Shown here: positions 1 to 6,279 of the stretch, in pieces
Position numbering within the stretch: position 1 is the stretch's first letter
Layout: each line of letters begins with the position of its first letter
Source of the DNA: Bacteroidales bacterium
Lineage (GTDB): Bacteria; Bacteroidota; Bacteroidia; Bacteroidales; UBA932
Assembly (NCBI GenBank): GCA_024683255.1
Contig: JAIKYL010000226.1
Coordinates: 1 to 7,073 of the forward strand
Direction of reading: 5' to 3'
DNA length: 7,073 nucleotides
Notes under the pieces: model-generated
Database searches by the model: none
What the model saw: the letters and a program-made list of their open reading frames with translations, nothing else
What the model was told of the DNA's origin: nothing
Program-made: the position numbers and the translations under genes

Positions 1-189
1 GCGGAATCGGCCGATGCCCTGGAGAAGGTGCGCAGCATGTACGAAGCGGCCGATGTCTTCCGTCCGCGGATGATAGACGGCATCCTGCAGGCCCTGCGCG
101 CCCACGATGACGCCAAGCTGCAGGTGATGGCCCGCCGGGAACCGGAGCTCATGCGGAAGCTGGTGGACCAGTATTTCGACTGTGGTTAG
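1..189 (+). CDS. C-terminal fragment of an unidentified protein
   Basis: Frame 1 is open from the window edge to a TAG at 187-189 and gives the last 62 residues of a protein whose start lies outside the window. The visible part is probably all alpha-helical and highly charged, with evenly spaced Leu, Met and Val. It ends in LVDQYFDCG, and I see no catalytic motif. Codon choice (GCC, CTG, CGC) matches the neighbouring genes, and the next gene starts only 4 bp after the stop, which supports a real co-transcribed gene. I do not recognise the family. The direct observation is an open frame with a credible end; any function would be a guess. Confidence 0.65.
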   Translation, partial: AESADALEKVRSMYEAADVFRPRMIDGILQALRAHDDAKLQVMARREPELMRKLVDQYFDCG

Positions 190-193
190 GCCT

Positions 194-1309
194 ATGGGAA
201 GATTACTGACAATCCTGCTTGCCATACCCCTGTTTTTCCAGGCCTGTGCCCAAAATGATCTTAAGAAGATGACCCTGCGGGAGAAAATAGGACAGATGTT
301 CATCGTGCGTCCGGAAGCCTTTGATCCGGAGATTGAGTGGGTTACCGGGGAAGACCTGGTGCCCTACGCCATCCGCAGCGTCAATTCCCGAATGGCCGCC
401 ACCAACAAGAAGTATCCTGTGGGCGGCATCCTCCTGTACGGCCACAACATAGATACGCCGGAGCAGGTGGAGAAGTTCATCGGGGAGTTGCGCCGATTCA
501 AGGGCCATCCGCTCATCTGCATAGACGAAGAAGGGGGACGCGTGGCCCGGATTGCCAACAATCCCAATTTCCAGGTCCCCGTTTACCAGAGCATGGCTGC
601 CATCGGCGCAACCGGAGATCCGCAGGCGGCGTACGATGCCGCTTTCGCCATCGGAAGCTACCTCAAGGAATATGGCTTCGACGTCAATTTCGCCCCTGTG
701 GCCGATGTGAACACCAATCCGGAGAACGTAATCATAGGCGCCCGCGCTTTTTCCGACAAGCCTTCCGTGGCCGCCCCCATGGTGGCGCAGTACGTGAAGG
801 GCATGCAAGCGGCGGGAATCGTGAGCTGTCTCAAGCATTTCCCGGGACACGGAGATACCTATGCCGATACGCATCTGGGTTATGCAGTTAGCCACAAGAC
901 CTGGGAGGAAATGCTTGAGTGTGAGATGTATACCTTCAAGGCTGGCATTGCCGCGGGTGTGCCCATGATCATGAGCGCGCACATATCGGCCCCCAAAGTG
1001 ACGGGATCCGAAATCCCTTCCACGCTCTCTCCCGTAATCCTGCAGGAGAAGCTGCGGGGAGAGTTGGGCTTTGACGGGGTCATCATCACCGACGGCATGG
1101 AGATGGGTGCCATCACCCGGCAGTTCTCCTCGGAGGAGGCCGCCATCCTGGCCATCCAGGCCGGGGCCGATATCCTCCTGGGTACCCGGGACTATCCCAA
1201 AGTATTTGACGCCGTCCTCAAAGCGGTTGAAGACGGCGTCATTCCGGAATCCCGTATAGATGAAAGCGTACGCCGCATCCAGAAACTGCGTGCGCTGGCG
1301 GGGAGATAG
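194..1309 (+). CDS. nagZ: lipoprotein beta-N-acetylhexosaminidase, glycoside hydrolase family 3 (NagZ type)
   Basis: A 371-residue protein if started at the ATG at 194, which lies 4 bp past the upstream stop. A GTG at 182 is in frame but would overlap that stop. The N-terminus is a lipoprotein signal: basic start, hydrophobic run, then FFQAC with Cys18 as the probable lipid anchor, so the enzyme should sit in the periplasm or on the outer membrane. The GH3 barrel shows YPVGGILLYG, the sugar-binding DEEGGRVAR, and KHFPGHGDT at residues 214-222. The DTH loop follows, with Asp225 and His227 as the acid/base dyad described for NagZ. The nucleophile is Asp300 in IITDGMEMGA. Known members remove terminal GlcNAc from muropeptides during cell-wall turnover and recycling. 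The length fits the single-domain form; no C-terminal GH3 domain is present. Family assignment is firm, but exact substrate is inferred. Confidence 0.93.
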   Translation: MGRLLTILLAIPLFFQACAQNDLKKMTLREKIGQMFIVRPEAFDPEIEWVTGEDLVPYAIRSVNSRMAATNKKYPVGGILLYGHNIDTPEQVEKFIGELRRFKGHPLICIDEEGGRVARIANNPNFQVPVYQSMAAIGATGDPQAAYDAAFAIGSYLKEYGFDVNFAPVADVNTNPENVIIGARAFSDKPSVAAPMVAQYVKGMQAAGIVSCLKHFPGHGDTYADTHLGYAVSHKTWEEMLECEMYTFKAGIAAGVPMIMSAHISAPKVTGSEIPSTLSPVILQEKLRGELGFDGVIITDGMEMGAITRQFSSEEAAILAIQAGADILLGTRDYPKVFDAVLKAVEDGVIPESRIDESVRRIQKLRALAGR

Positions 1310-2344
1310 CTAAATATAATAGCACCAATAGTGTCGGTCTTCCAGTTCTCCAAACTGGATGCCGGTAATCTGTTTATACAGTTTGGTACAAACCGGGCCC
1401 ACCTTGCCGTCCGGACGATAGCGGTAAGACTGCGTAATCTCCGGCTTTTCCAGCACGGGCTTGATGTCAATGTGGGACATGGGCGTTATCACCACGGCCG
1501 TTCCGCAGGCGGCGGCTTCGTCAAAATCGGCCAGTTCCTCTACCGGGACGGGACGTTTTTCCACTTCCATTCCCAAATCGGCCGCCACTTCCTGCAAGGT
1601 CTTGTTGGTGATGGACGGCAGGATGCTGTCCGACAGGGGAGTGATGTACTTGTTCCCTTTAATCCCGAAGAAGTTGGAAGAACCGAATTCGTCCACGAAC
1701 TGACGGGTGCAGGAGTTCAGGTACAGCAGTTCCGTATAGCCCTGGCTGTGGGCAATCTGATAGGGCATAAACGTGGCGGCGTAATTACCGCCGATCTTAT
1801 AGCTGCCGGAGCCCTTGGGCGCAGCCCTGTCGTAATTACCGGGAATCACGGCGGCGAAGGAGCGGAGGTGCTCCCCGTAATAGGAACCCACAGGGGCGCA
1901 CATAACGGCAAAGATGGCTTCCGGATAGGGAACCAGCTGCATCTGCGGGTGAACGCCCATCAGCAGGGGCCGCAGGTACAGGGAGGCCCGGTGCCCGTAA
2001 GGTGGCAGATATTCCAGATTGTTCCTTACGCAGGCCTCACACATCTTGATGAACATTTCCTGAGAAGGGCCGGGCATGCCCAGATAATCGGCCGTTCGCT
2101 TGAGCCGGGCGGCGTTCTGGTCCGGGCGGAAGATGGCAATCCTCCCATCCTTCTGCCGGAAGGCTTTAAGCCCTTCAAAGCAGGAAATGGCATAATGAAG
2201 GACCTGGGCGAAGGGGTCGAAGGTAAAGGAAAAGTTTTCCGTGGCCTCAAAGGGGGACCACTCCCCATCCTTATATCGGGAGAAAATGATGGTACGGGTA
2301 CGGTAGGCGTCAAAGCCCAGAGTATCCCAGTCGATGCTGATCAT
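1310..2344 (-). CDS. ilvE: branched-chain amino acid aminotransferase (PLP fold type IV)
   Basis: A 344-residue cytosolic enzyme that reversibly moves the amino group between leucine, isoleucine or valine and 2-oxoglutarate. It is the last step of branched-chain amino acid synthesis and the first of their breakdown. The sequence shows CFEGLKAFR near the N-terminus, the arginine-rich ASLYLRPLLMG segment, and SYKIGGNYAA with the PLP lysine at residue 183. EFGSSNFFGIKG (cofactor phosphate binding), PSITNKTLQ and ACGTAVVITP follow, all in the usual family order. The frame stays open back to an ATG at 2398. I chose the ATG at 2344 because MISIDWDTLGF lines up with the usual start of Bacteroidales IlvE (Met-x-x-Ile-Asp-Trp) and gives the usual length of about 340. 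The gene converges on nagZ with stop codons directly abutting, and has a 135-bp upstream gap of its own. Confidence 0.95.
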   Translation of the reverse strand: MISIDWDTLGFDAYRTRTIIFSRYKDGEWSPFEATENFSFTFDPFAQVLHYAISCFEGLKAFRQKDGRIAIFRPDQNAARLKRTADYLGMPGPSQEMFIKMCEACVRNNLEYLPPYGHRASLYLRPLLMGVHPQMQLVPYPEAIFAVMCAPVGSYYGEHLRSFAAVIPGNYDRAAPKGSGSYKIGGNYAATFMPYQIAHSQGYTELLYLNSCTRQFVDEFGSSNFFGIKGNKYITPLSDSILPSITNKTLQEVAADLGMEVEKRPVPVEELADFDEAAACGTAVVITPMSHIDIKPVLEKPEITQSYRYRPDGKVGPVCTKLYKQITGIQFGELEDRHYWCYYI

Positions 2345-2352
2345 AGTTTTTC

Positions 2353-2436
2353 TTACACTACTAACTAAAGTTTGCCCTCGCACATTAATAAAGTTCACGA
2401 AATGGGTAATCGCTAGGCGAGGTTTACAATACTAAC
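2353..2436 (-). repeat. imperfect direct repeat with an inverted repeat in the ilvE leader
   Basis: Read on the minus strand, the 13-mers GTTAGTATTGTAA (2436-2424) and GTTAGTAGTGTAA (2365-2353) differ at one base and lie 71 bp apart. The second ends 8 bp before the ilvE ATG. Between them, CCTCGC (2422-2417) and GCGAGG (2381-2376) are inverted copies separated by 35 bases and could close a long-loop stem in the mRNA. A six-codon reading frame, MCEGKL (2385-2365), lies in the same leader. It carries one leucine only, so it is weak as an attenuation peptide. The repeats are directly visible; a role as paired operators or as an RNA switch is inference. Confidence 0.45.
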
Positions 2437-2442
2437 TGAGCG

Positions 2443-2472
2443 TAAAGATAGTTAAATAATTTTAAAAACAAA
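2443..2472 (-). promoter_or_regulatory. near-consensus Bacteroidota promoter for ilvE
   Basis: On the minus strand, TTTG (2472-2469) is followed after 18 bp by TATCTTTA (2450-2443). The phylum consensus is TTTG, 19-21 bp, TAnnTTTG, so this site is one base short in spacing and has A for G at the last position. It would start transcription near 2438 and give a leader of roughly 95 bases. It sits in the AT-rich run just past the end of the amidase gene. It is plausible but not proven; read-through from the amidase gene could also supply ilvE. Confidence 0.4.
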
Positions 2473-2479
2473 AACTATT

Positions 2480-3247
2480 TTATTGATTGTCAGCATCTTG
2501 TAAAACCGGGAATTGATTTCTGAATGCAAGCAATTCCGGGATATTGATATCGAAAGTGCTTATATCTTCTTCGTTCTCCTTACAATTTGTAAGCAATTGT
2601 CCTTTCGGGCCGATAAGGGCCGTTTGGCCGGAATAGCGGTTTTTGGGGTCTGTTCCCACCCGGTTCACTCCCGCAACGTAGCACTGATTCTCCACGGCGC
2701 GGGCTCTCAGGAGAATGTCCCAGGCGTCCATCCGGCTCTCCGGCCAGCTGGCTACATACAGGGCCAGATCGTACAGGGCATTTCCGTCCGTTAGCAAGCG
2801 GTTCCGGCTGAATACCGGGAAGCGTAGATCGTAACAGACCTGCAGGAGGATATTTACGCCCCGGAAAGGAACCACAACGGGCCGGTCTCCTGCCGTAAAT
2901 CGCTTGTGCTCACCGCCAAAAGTAAAAAGATGATGCTTGTCGTAATGGATATCCCTTCCGTCCGGATAAACAAAATAAAAGCGATTCCGGTAGGTTCCTC
3001 CCGTTTCTGTAGCCACACTCCCGGCTACCGCGCAGTTGTGCCCCGCCGCCGTTTCCTGCATAAAGCGCAGGCTTTCCCCGTCTTTCTCCGCCACGCCTGC
3101 GGGCTCCGTGACAAAGCCGGTGGAGAACATCTCCGGCAGCACAATAAGGTCTGTGGCTGGAATATCGGCCAAAAGCTTTTCAAGACGAATCCTGTTGGCT
3201 GCGGGAGCCTCCCATGCCGGGCTGAACTGTACAAGCGTTACTTTCAT
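2480..3247 (-). CDS. carbon-nitrogen hydrolase, omega-amidase of the Nit2/YafV type
   Basis: A 255-residue cytosolic nitrilase-superfamily enzyme. The catalytic triad is visible: Glu39 in VLPEMFSTGF, Lys104 in YDKHHLFTFGGEH, and nucleophile Cys138 in LLQVCYDLRFP. The PEMFSTGF and GGEH segments, together with CYDLRFPVFSRN, are the pattern of YafV/Nit2 omega-amidases. Those enzymes hydrolyse 2-oxoglutaramate and 2-oxosuccinamate to 2-oxoacids plus ammonia, and so clear by-products of glutamine or methionine transamination. Length matches the family (about 250-275). The frame is open for another 182 codons upstream, across the antisense strand of the sigma gene, but homology begins at MKVTLVQFSPAW, so the ATG at 3245-3247 is the start. 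A TATTTTTG at 3262-3255 fits a -7 box but lacks a partner and would leave almost no leader. It lies 135 bp ahead of ilvE on the same strand. Exact substrate is inferred. Confidence 0.9.
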   Translation of the reverse strand: MKVTLVQFSPAWEAPAANRIRLEKLLADIPATDLIVLPEMFSTGFVTEPAGVAEKDGESLRFMQETAAGHNCAVAGSVATETGGTYRNRFYFVYPDGRDIHYDKHHLFTFGGEHKRFTAGDRPVVVPFRGVNILLQVCYDLRFPVFSRNRLLTDGNALYDLALYVASWPESRMDAWDILLRARAVENQCYVAGVNRVGTDPKNRYSGQTALIGPKGQLLTNCKENEEDISTFDINIPELLAFRNQFPVLQDADNQ

Positions 3248-3329
3248 AATGATACAAAAATACGCCTTTTTTATTATTTTTACGTGCAGGATTGCAACAA
3301 ATGCAGTTTTTCTCCGTTTATAGAGTAGA

Positions 3330-3350
3330 GGCCCCTGAAAAGCCGGGGCC
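3330..3350 (+). promoter_or_regulatory. GC-rich hairpin in the leader of the sigma-factor gene
   Basis: GGCCCC (3330-3335) and GGGGCC (3345-3350) are perfect inverted copies around a 9-base loop. The stem is directly followed by GGAGAG (3351-3356), a purine-rich possible ribosome site 11 bases before the sigma-factor ATG. No T-run follows, so it does not look like a terminator. In an AT-rich gap this GC-rich stem stands out and could set access to the start region. The hairpin is visible; function is inference. Confidence 0.4.
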
Positions 3351-3367
3351 GGAGAGGCACAATATTT

Positions 3368-3868
3368 ATGACCAGACAGGAAGCAACAGCGTTTTACCGG
3401 ATTCACAGCACGCCCGTTTACAATACGGCCCTGCGAATCCTGCAAAACGAGTCCGACGCAGCGGAAGTGATGCAGGACACGCTCCTGAAGTATCTCTCCG
3501 GCGGAATCCGGAGCGGTAGCCCGGCGCAGGCATCGGCCTGGCTCAGGACCACCTGCATCCGGAAAGCCATAGACAGACTGCGTTCGCGCAAAAAGGATCC
3601 CGTTTTCCTGGATGCCGATGAACTGATGGATGAAGAAATCCCGGCTGCGGATTACGAGGAAGGGGAAGCGATGCCGGACATGAACGTGATCCACCGGGCC
3701 ATGGAAGCTCTGCCGGAACCTTACGCCCTGGTGCTCAACCTGGCTTTGATAGAAGGCCTCAATTATGCTCAAATTGCAGAAGTGACCGGACAAAAAGAGG
3801 TTACGCTCCGTTCCATTTGTGCAAGAGGCAAACAGAAACTGATAAAATCACTAAGAAACCATGAATAA
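3368..3868 (+). CDS. ECF-type RNA polymerase sigma factor
   Basis: A 166-residue sigma-70-family protein of the two-domain extracytoplasmic-function class. Region 2 covers about residues 9-75. It holds FYRIHSTPVYNTALRILQNESDA, the EVMQDTLLKYL helix (the core-binding DxxQ/QDT pattern) and AWLRTTCIRKAIDRLRSRKK, which corresponds to -10 recognition. After an acidic linker, region 4 (about 108-162) has ALPEPYALVLNLALIEGLNYAQIAEVTG and a recognition helix in EVTLRSICARGKQKL, for -35 binding. Regions 1 and 3 are absent, as expected for ECF factors. It is first in a three-gene operon and its stop overlaps the next start by 8 bp, which suggests coupled translation with the membrane protein that probably controls it. 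Family is firm; the target promoters cannot be told from this window, although ECF factors often act on their own operon. Confidence 0.93.
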   Translation: MTRQEATAFYRIHSTPVYNTALRILQNESDAAEVMQDTLLKYLSGGIRSGSPAQASAWLRTTCIRKAIDRLRSRKKDPVFLDADELMDEEIPAADYEEGEAMPDMNVIHRAMEALPEPYALVLNLALIEGLNYAQIAEVTGQKEVTLRSICARGKQKLIKSLRNHE

Positions 3869-4313
3869 ATTGGAGGAATACATCCAGGCTAATGCCTCGC
3901 AGTTGGATACCGCCCTTCCGCCTTCCGGAGTGGAGGAGCAGTTCCTGGACCGCTGGGAAACCGCAGAAAAAGGCAGGAAGAAGAGAATCTTCTATTTTGT
4001 CTTCAGCGCTGCTGCGGCCGTTGCCGTCATCCTGGCCCTTCTGCCTTGGAAATCTGCAGGTTTCCGGGGTATGGGAAACAACCCGGACGCCGTGTACGAG
4101 CATTATCTGGCGGTTGTGGCCGATGCCTGGGAGGTGGCCGCTTATGATGACGAGGCCGCCGCTATGCTGGGGAGCCTCACCAACGAAGCCATCCCGCTCA
4201 GGGACCTGCTGCCCGATGAACTGTCTCCCCGGGAGCAGGCAGCCATTCTCCGGGCCCATTACGGAGACCTCCTGGAGGGTGTAGACAAGATTATGAAAAC
4301 AGTTAAAAGATAG
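3861..4313 (+). CDS. single-pass membrane protein, putative anti-sigma factor
   Basis: A 150-residue protein with a charged N-terminal segment of about 42 residues ending in KGRKKR, one membrane helix at about 43-63 (IFYFVFSAAAAVAVILALL), and an acidic helical C-terminal part of about 85 residues. By the positive-inside rule the N-terminus is cytoplasmic. That topology, and the 8-bp overlap with the ECF sigma gene, is what an anti-sigma factor shows. However, the protein contains no cysteine and has no HxxxCxxC zinc motif, so it is not a ZAS-type anti-sigma factor. I do not recognise its family. The C-terminal domain (residues about 74-150) would face the periplasm and could sense the exported protein encoded next. 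The gene is real by codon use and context; the anti-sigma role is inferred from position and topology. Confidence 0.8.
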   Translation: MNKLEEYIQANASQLDTALPPSGVEEQFLDRWETAEKGRKKRIFYFVFSAAAAVAVILALLPWKSAGFRGMGNNPDAVYEHYLAVVADAWEVAAYDDEAAAMLGSLTNEAIPLRDLLPDELSPREQAAILRAHYGDLLEGVDKIMKTVKR

Positions 4314-4317
4314 GATT

Positions 4318-5250
4318 ATGAAAAAAATCATTGCCCTTTTGTTCGCCGCCCTGGCCTTCTCGGCCGTCGGCCTGCATGCAGAAGAAGCCGAAGAGGCTGC
4401 TACCGTGCTTTCCAAACAGTACTCCTATAAGGATTTCCAGGCATTATCGGTTGGAAACTCCTTCAAAGTAACGCTGGTCCAGGACAGCAAGTGGTCCGTG
4501 GAAGTGGAATATAGCGACTACCTGGAAAAGTTCCTGGATGTGGACGTGAGAGCCGGTACGCTTCGCATCGCTCTTAAAGAACTTCCCCGCTCGGTCCAGA
4601 ATTCCCGCAAATACAAGGACGGACCGGTCCTCAAGGCAACCGTCCATATGCCCCGGCTTACCAAGCTTTCCCTTAGCGGTGCATCCAAATGCTGGCAGGA
4701 AGGCCGATTCACCCTTACCGGCGAGGAAGAATTCCGCATGGACCTTTCCGGTGCTTCATTGGCCGAAAACGTGGCTGTGGATGCGCACAAGGCCCGTCTG
4801 TTCATGAGCGGCGCGGCCAGATGCGAGAGCTATGAAGGCCAATACTATCAGGTCCGGATGGATCTGTCCGGTGCCTCCAGGGGGGATTTTGACATTGCAG
4901 CCGAAGATTGGGACGTGATCCTTTCCGGATCGGCCCATGTGGACCTGAAGGGCCCGGAATGCAAGACCATGGACATAGAGTCATCCGGTGCTTCCAGGGC
5001 CGATGTGGCCGTCCTGTCCGGCTCCATGCAGTACGAGGGCAGCGGATCTTCGGACCTGCGCGCCCTGGACGCCCCCACGCTGAAGGCCAAGATAGAGCTT
5101 TCCGGAGCCTCATCGGCCCGGGTTGCAGTGAAGGAAAGCATTGAAGTTGAGGCCTCCGGCGCTTCCACCTGCCGTTATAAGGCTGTTGACGGTGCTGCCC
5201 TTAAGACCAAATTCGATATTTCCCGCGGTTCCAGGGTGGCTTCGCTGTAA
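4318..5250 (+). CDS. exported GIN-domain (DUF2807) repeat protein
   Basis: A 310-residue protein starting 4 bp after the upstream stop. It begins with a classic signal peptide (MKKIIALLFAALAFSAVGLHA), probably cut near residue 21, with no lipobox Cys. The rest fits the putative auto-transporter adhesin head GIN domain. It opens with FQALSVGNSFKVTLVQDSKWSVEVEYSDYLEKFLDVDV, then a series of LSGAS-like turns about every 20 residues, the signature of a right-handed beta-helix. The family is common in Bacteroidota, often beside ECF sigma or anti-sigma genes. Its biochemical function is not established; the adhesin name is a prediction. No C-terminal sorting domain is present, so periplasmic or surface location is open. 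Its place as third gene of the sigma operon suggests it is the output, or a sensed partner, of that circuit. The gene ends 5 bp from the convergent gene. Confidence 0.88.
   Translation: MKKIIALLFAALAFSAVGLHAEEAEEAATVLSKQYSYKDFQALSVGNSFKVTLVQDSKWSVEVEYSDYLEKFLDVDVRAGTLRIALKELPRSVQNSRKYKDGPVLKATVHMPRLTKLSLSGASKCWQEGRFTLTGEEEFRMDLSGASLAENVAVDAHKARLFMSGAARCESYEGQYYQVRMDLSGASRGDFDIAAEDWDVILSGSAHVDLKGPECKTMDIESSGASRADVAVLSGSMQYEGSGSSDLRALDAPTLKAKIELSGASSARVAVKESIEVEASGASTCRYKAVDGAALKTKFDISRGSRVASL
4672..5166 (+). repeat. nine LSGAS-type repeats within the GIN-domain protein
   Basis: The pentapeptide recurs at residues 119, 143, 163, 183, 202, 222, 241, 261 and 279 (LSGAS, LSGAS, MSGAA, LSGAS, LSGSA, SSGAS, GSGSS, LSGAS, ASGAS). 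The intervals are 24, 20, 20, 19, 20, 19, 20 and 18. A weaker tenth copy, ISRGS, is at 301, and an off-register LSGS is at 233. The spacing fits one motif per beta-helix rung. Codons differ between copies (AGC/TCC, GGT/GGA/GGC, GCA/GCT/GCC), so the array is held by protein selection and not by recent DNA duplication. Confidence 0.85.
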
Positions 5251-5255
5251 GTTTC

Positions 5256-6266
5256 TCATAAACGGCAGCCCAGCACAAGATGCCCTTCGGTCCGGGCGTT
5301 GGAAAAGCTAAGCTGGGAAATAGTGCCGTAGGTGGCGCCCCTTATGGTAAAATTGGCCCCGTAAAACCATTTCCCCTTCCAATGAAGGGCCGAAAACTGA
5401 AGAATACCTACCCAGTCCGGGAAGGTATTCTTCATTATTTCCCGGGTCTTTTCCGTATACCATTTATTGTAGCTTAGTACGGACATGTTGGCCATGATGG
5501 AAAAATGGATGAGCCAGTTTTTGGCAGTCACGAAATTATGGGCATAGCCGGCTCCAATGGCCAGGATGTTGGTCATCAGTGACATCACTTCGGACCCCTG
5601 ATAGCTGCTGCCCTCAAACTTTGTGAGCCCGTTCCTCAGGGAAAGCCCCAGCACCGGGCTGCCGGCGCTCCTTTTCTGGACCTGCATCATGCTGAAGGGA
5701 GCGGCAAAGGAACACTTGTCCCCGTTGAACACGTACCAGGCGTCGAAATCACCTGTAAGGTCCACATTTACATCTCCCCGGGGAAGGACCGTGCTTGTGG
5801 AATCCGGATAGGAAATCATGCGCCCCTCGTAGGAATTGGAATAGCGGAAGGTGGCCGACATACAGAACTTATTTCCATACAGGGAAATGGAATATGCCTG
5901 GTCGCTGTTCTTCAGACGGGGGAAAAACCAGGCCGGATTGATGTTGACCCCCAGTTCCAGCCATCGCCAGGCTACGGAAAAGCCCTGCGAATAAGTGGGG
6001 GCCGAGTTAAGCACGGTGGCAAAACCGGTATCCTCTTCCAGGTGTGTGACCCCCAGTGTGTTCCAGGATATATTGGATGATGTTTTGAGAGTCCACCGTT
6101 CTTCCGGAATATGGATATAGTTGGTATCCACGCCCGCCCTGTGCTGGCTGTTATACATCCTGGAGTCCATCCGCTTAAGCAAAGATGCTGTTGTGTCCGG
6201 CTTTTCCTGGGCTGCGCCCACAAGCACCGGAAACAACAGCAGCAATGCCAGCAGGAACCTTTTCAT
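5256..6266 (-). CDS. DUF4421-like outer-membrane protein
   Basis: A 336-residue protein with a signal peptide (MKRFLLALLLLFPVLVGAAQ, cut near residue 19). The remainder is mostly alternating polar and aromatic segments ending in amphipathic strands, which looks like a small outer-membrane beta-barrel. The opening DTNYIHIPEERWTLKTSS, then GFSVAWRWLELGVNINPAWFF, the ISLYGNKFCMSATFRYS strand pair, and a C-terminal WFYGANFTIRGATYG resemble the Bacteroidota-specific DUF4421 family. I recognise this from memory and could not run a profile search. No function is known for that family. The frame is open further upstream through tdk, but the signal peptide fixes the start at 6266. It lies 13 bp after the tdk stop on the same strand and so is probably read from the tdk promoter; no Shine-Dalgarno is visible. 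It converges on the GIN-domain gene with 5 bp between stops. Confidence 0.8.
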   Translation of the reverse strand: MKRFLLALLLLFPVLVGAAQEKPDTTASLLKRMDSRMYNSQHRAGVDTNYIHIPEERWTLKTSSNISWNTLGVTHLEEDTGFATVLNSAPTYSQGFSVAWRWLELGVNINPAWFFPRLKNSDQAYSISLYGNKFCMSATFRYSNSYEGRMISYPDSTSTVLPRGDVNVDLTGDFDAWYVFNGDKCSFAAPFSMMQVQKRSAGSPVLGLSLRNGLTKFEGSSYQGSEVMSLMTNILAIGAGYAHNFVTAKNWLIHFSIMANMSVLSYNKWYTEKTREIMKNTFPDWVGILQFSALHWKGKWFYGANFTIRGATYGTISQLSFSNARTEGHLVLGCRL

Positions 6267-6279
6267 GCAACGGGCCGTA

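Noticed and set aside
203..982. Long minus-strand frame (259 codons) opposite nagZ, and a + strand frame at 337-891
   Set aside because: Both lie wholly inside the well-supported NagZ gene. They give His/Arg/Gly-rich, low-complexity protein with no recognisable motif, the usual shadow of GC-rich coding DNA.
1331..2368. 345-codon + strand frame opposite ilvE
   Set aside because: It mirrors IlvE almost end to end. IlvE has all family motifs and the PLP lysine; the mirror frame has none and is rich in Gly/His/Val as expected for an antisense shadow.
2365..2385. Six-codon leader peptide (MCEGKL) before ilvE as a transcription attenuator
   Set aside because: It has a single leucine and no run of Ile, Leu or Val codons, and no terminator hairpin with a T-run follows. 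Recorded only as part of the leader.
2345..2398. 18-codon N-terminal extension of IlvE from the ATG at 2398
   Set aside because: The family start pattern (Met, Ile-Asp-Trp) falls at 2344. The extension contains the leader repeats and resembles no IlvE N-terminus.
3248..3793. In-frame upstream extension of the omega-amidase gene, across the antisense strand of the sigma factor
   Set aside because: Nitrilase homology starts at the ATG at 3247. The 182 extra codons would run through the divergent intergenic gap and the sigma gene and show no domain.
3861..4313. Zinc-dependent (ZAS) anti-sigma factor
   Set aside because: The protein has no cysteine at all, so the HxxxCxxC motif is impossible; only the position and topology support an anti-sigma role.
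4672..5166. DNA-level tandem repeat or CRISPR-like array in the GIN-domain gene
   Set aside because: The recurring units are short, differ by synonymous codons, are not separated by unique spacers of fixed length, and are explained by the protein's beta-helix repeats.
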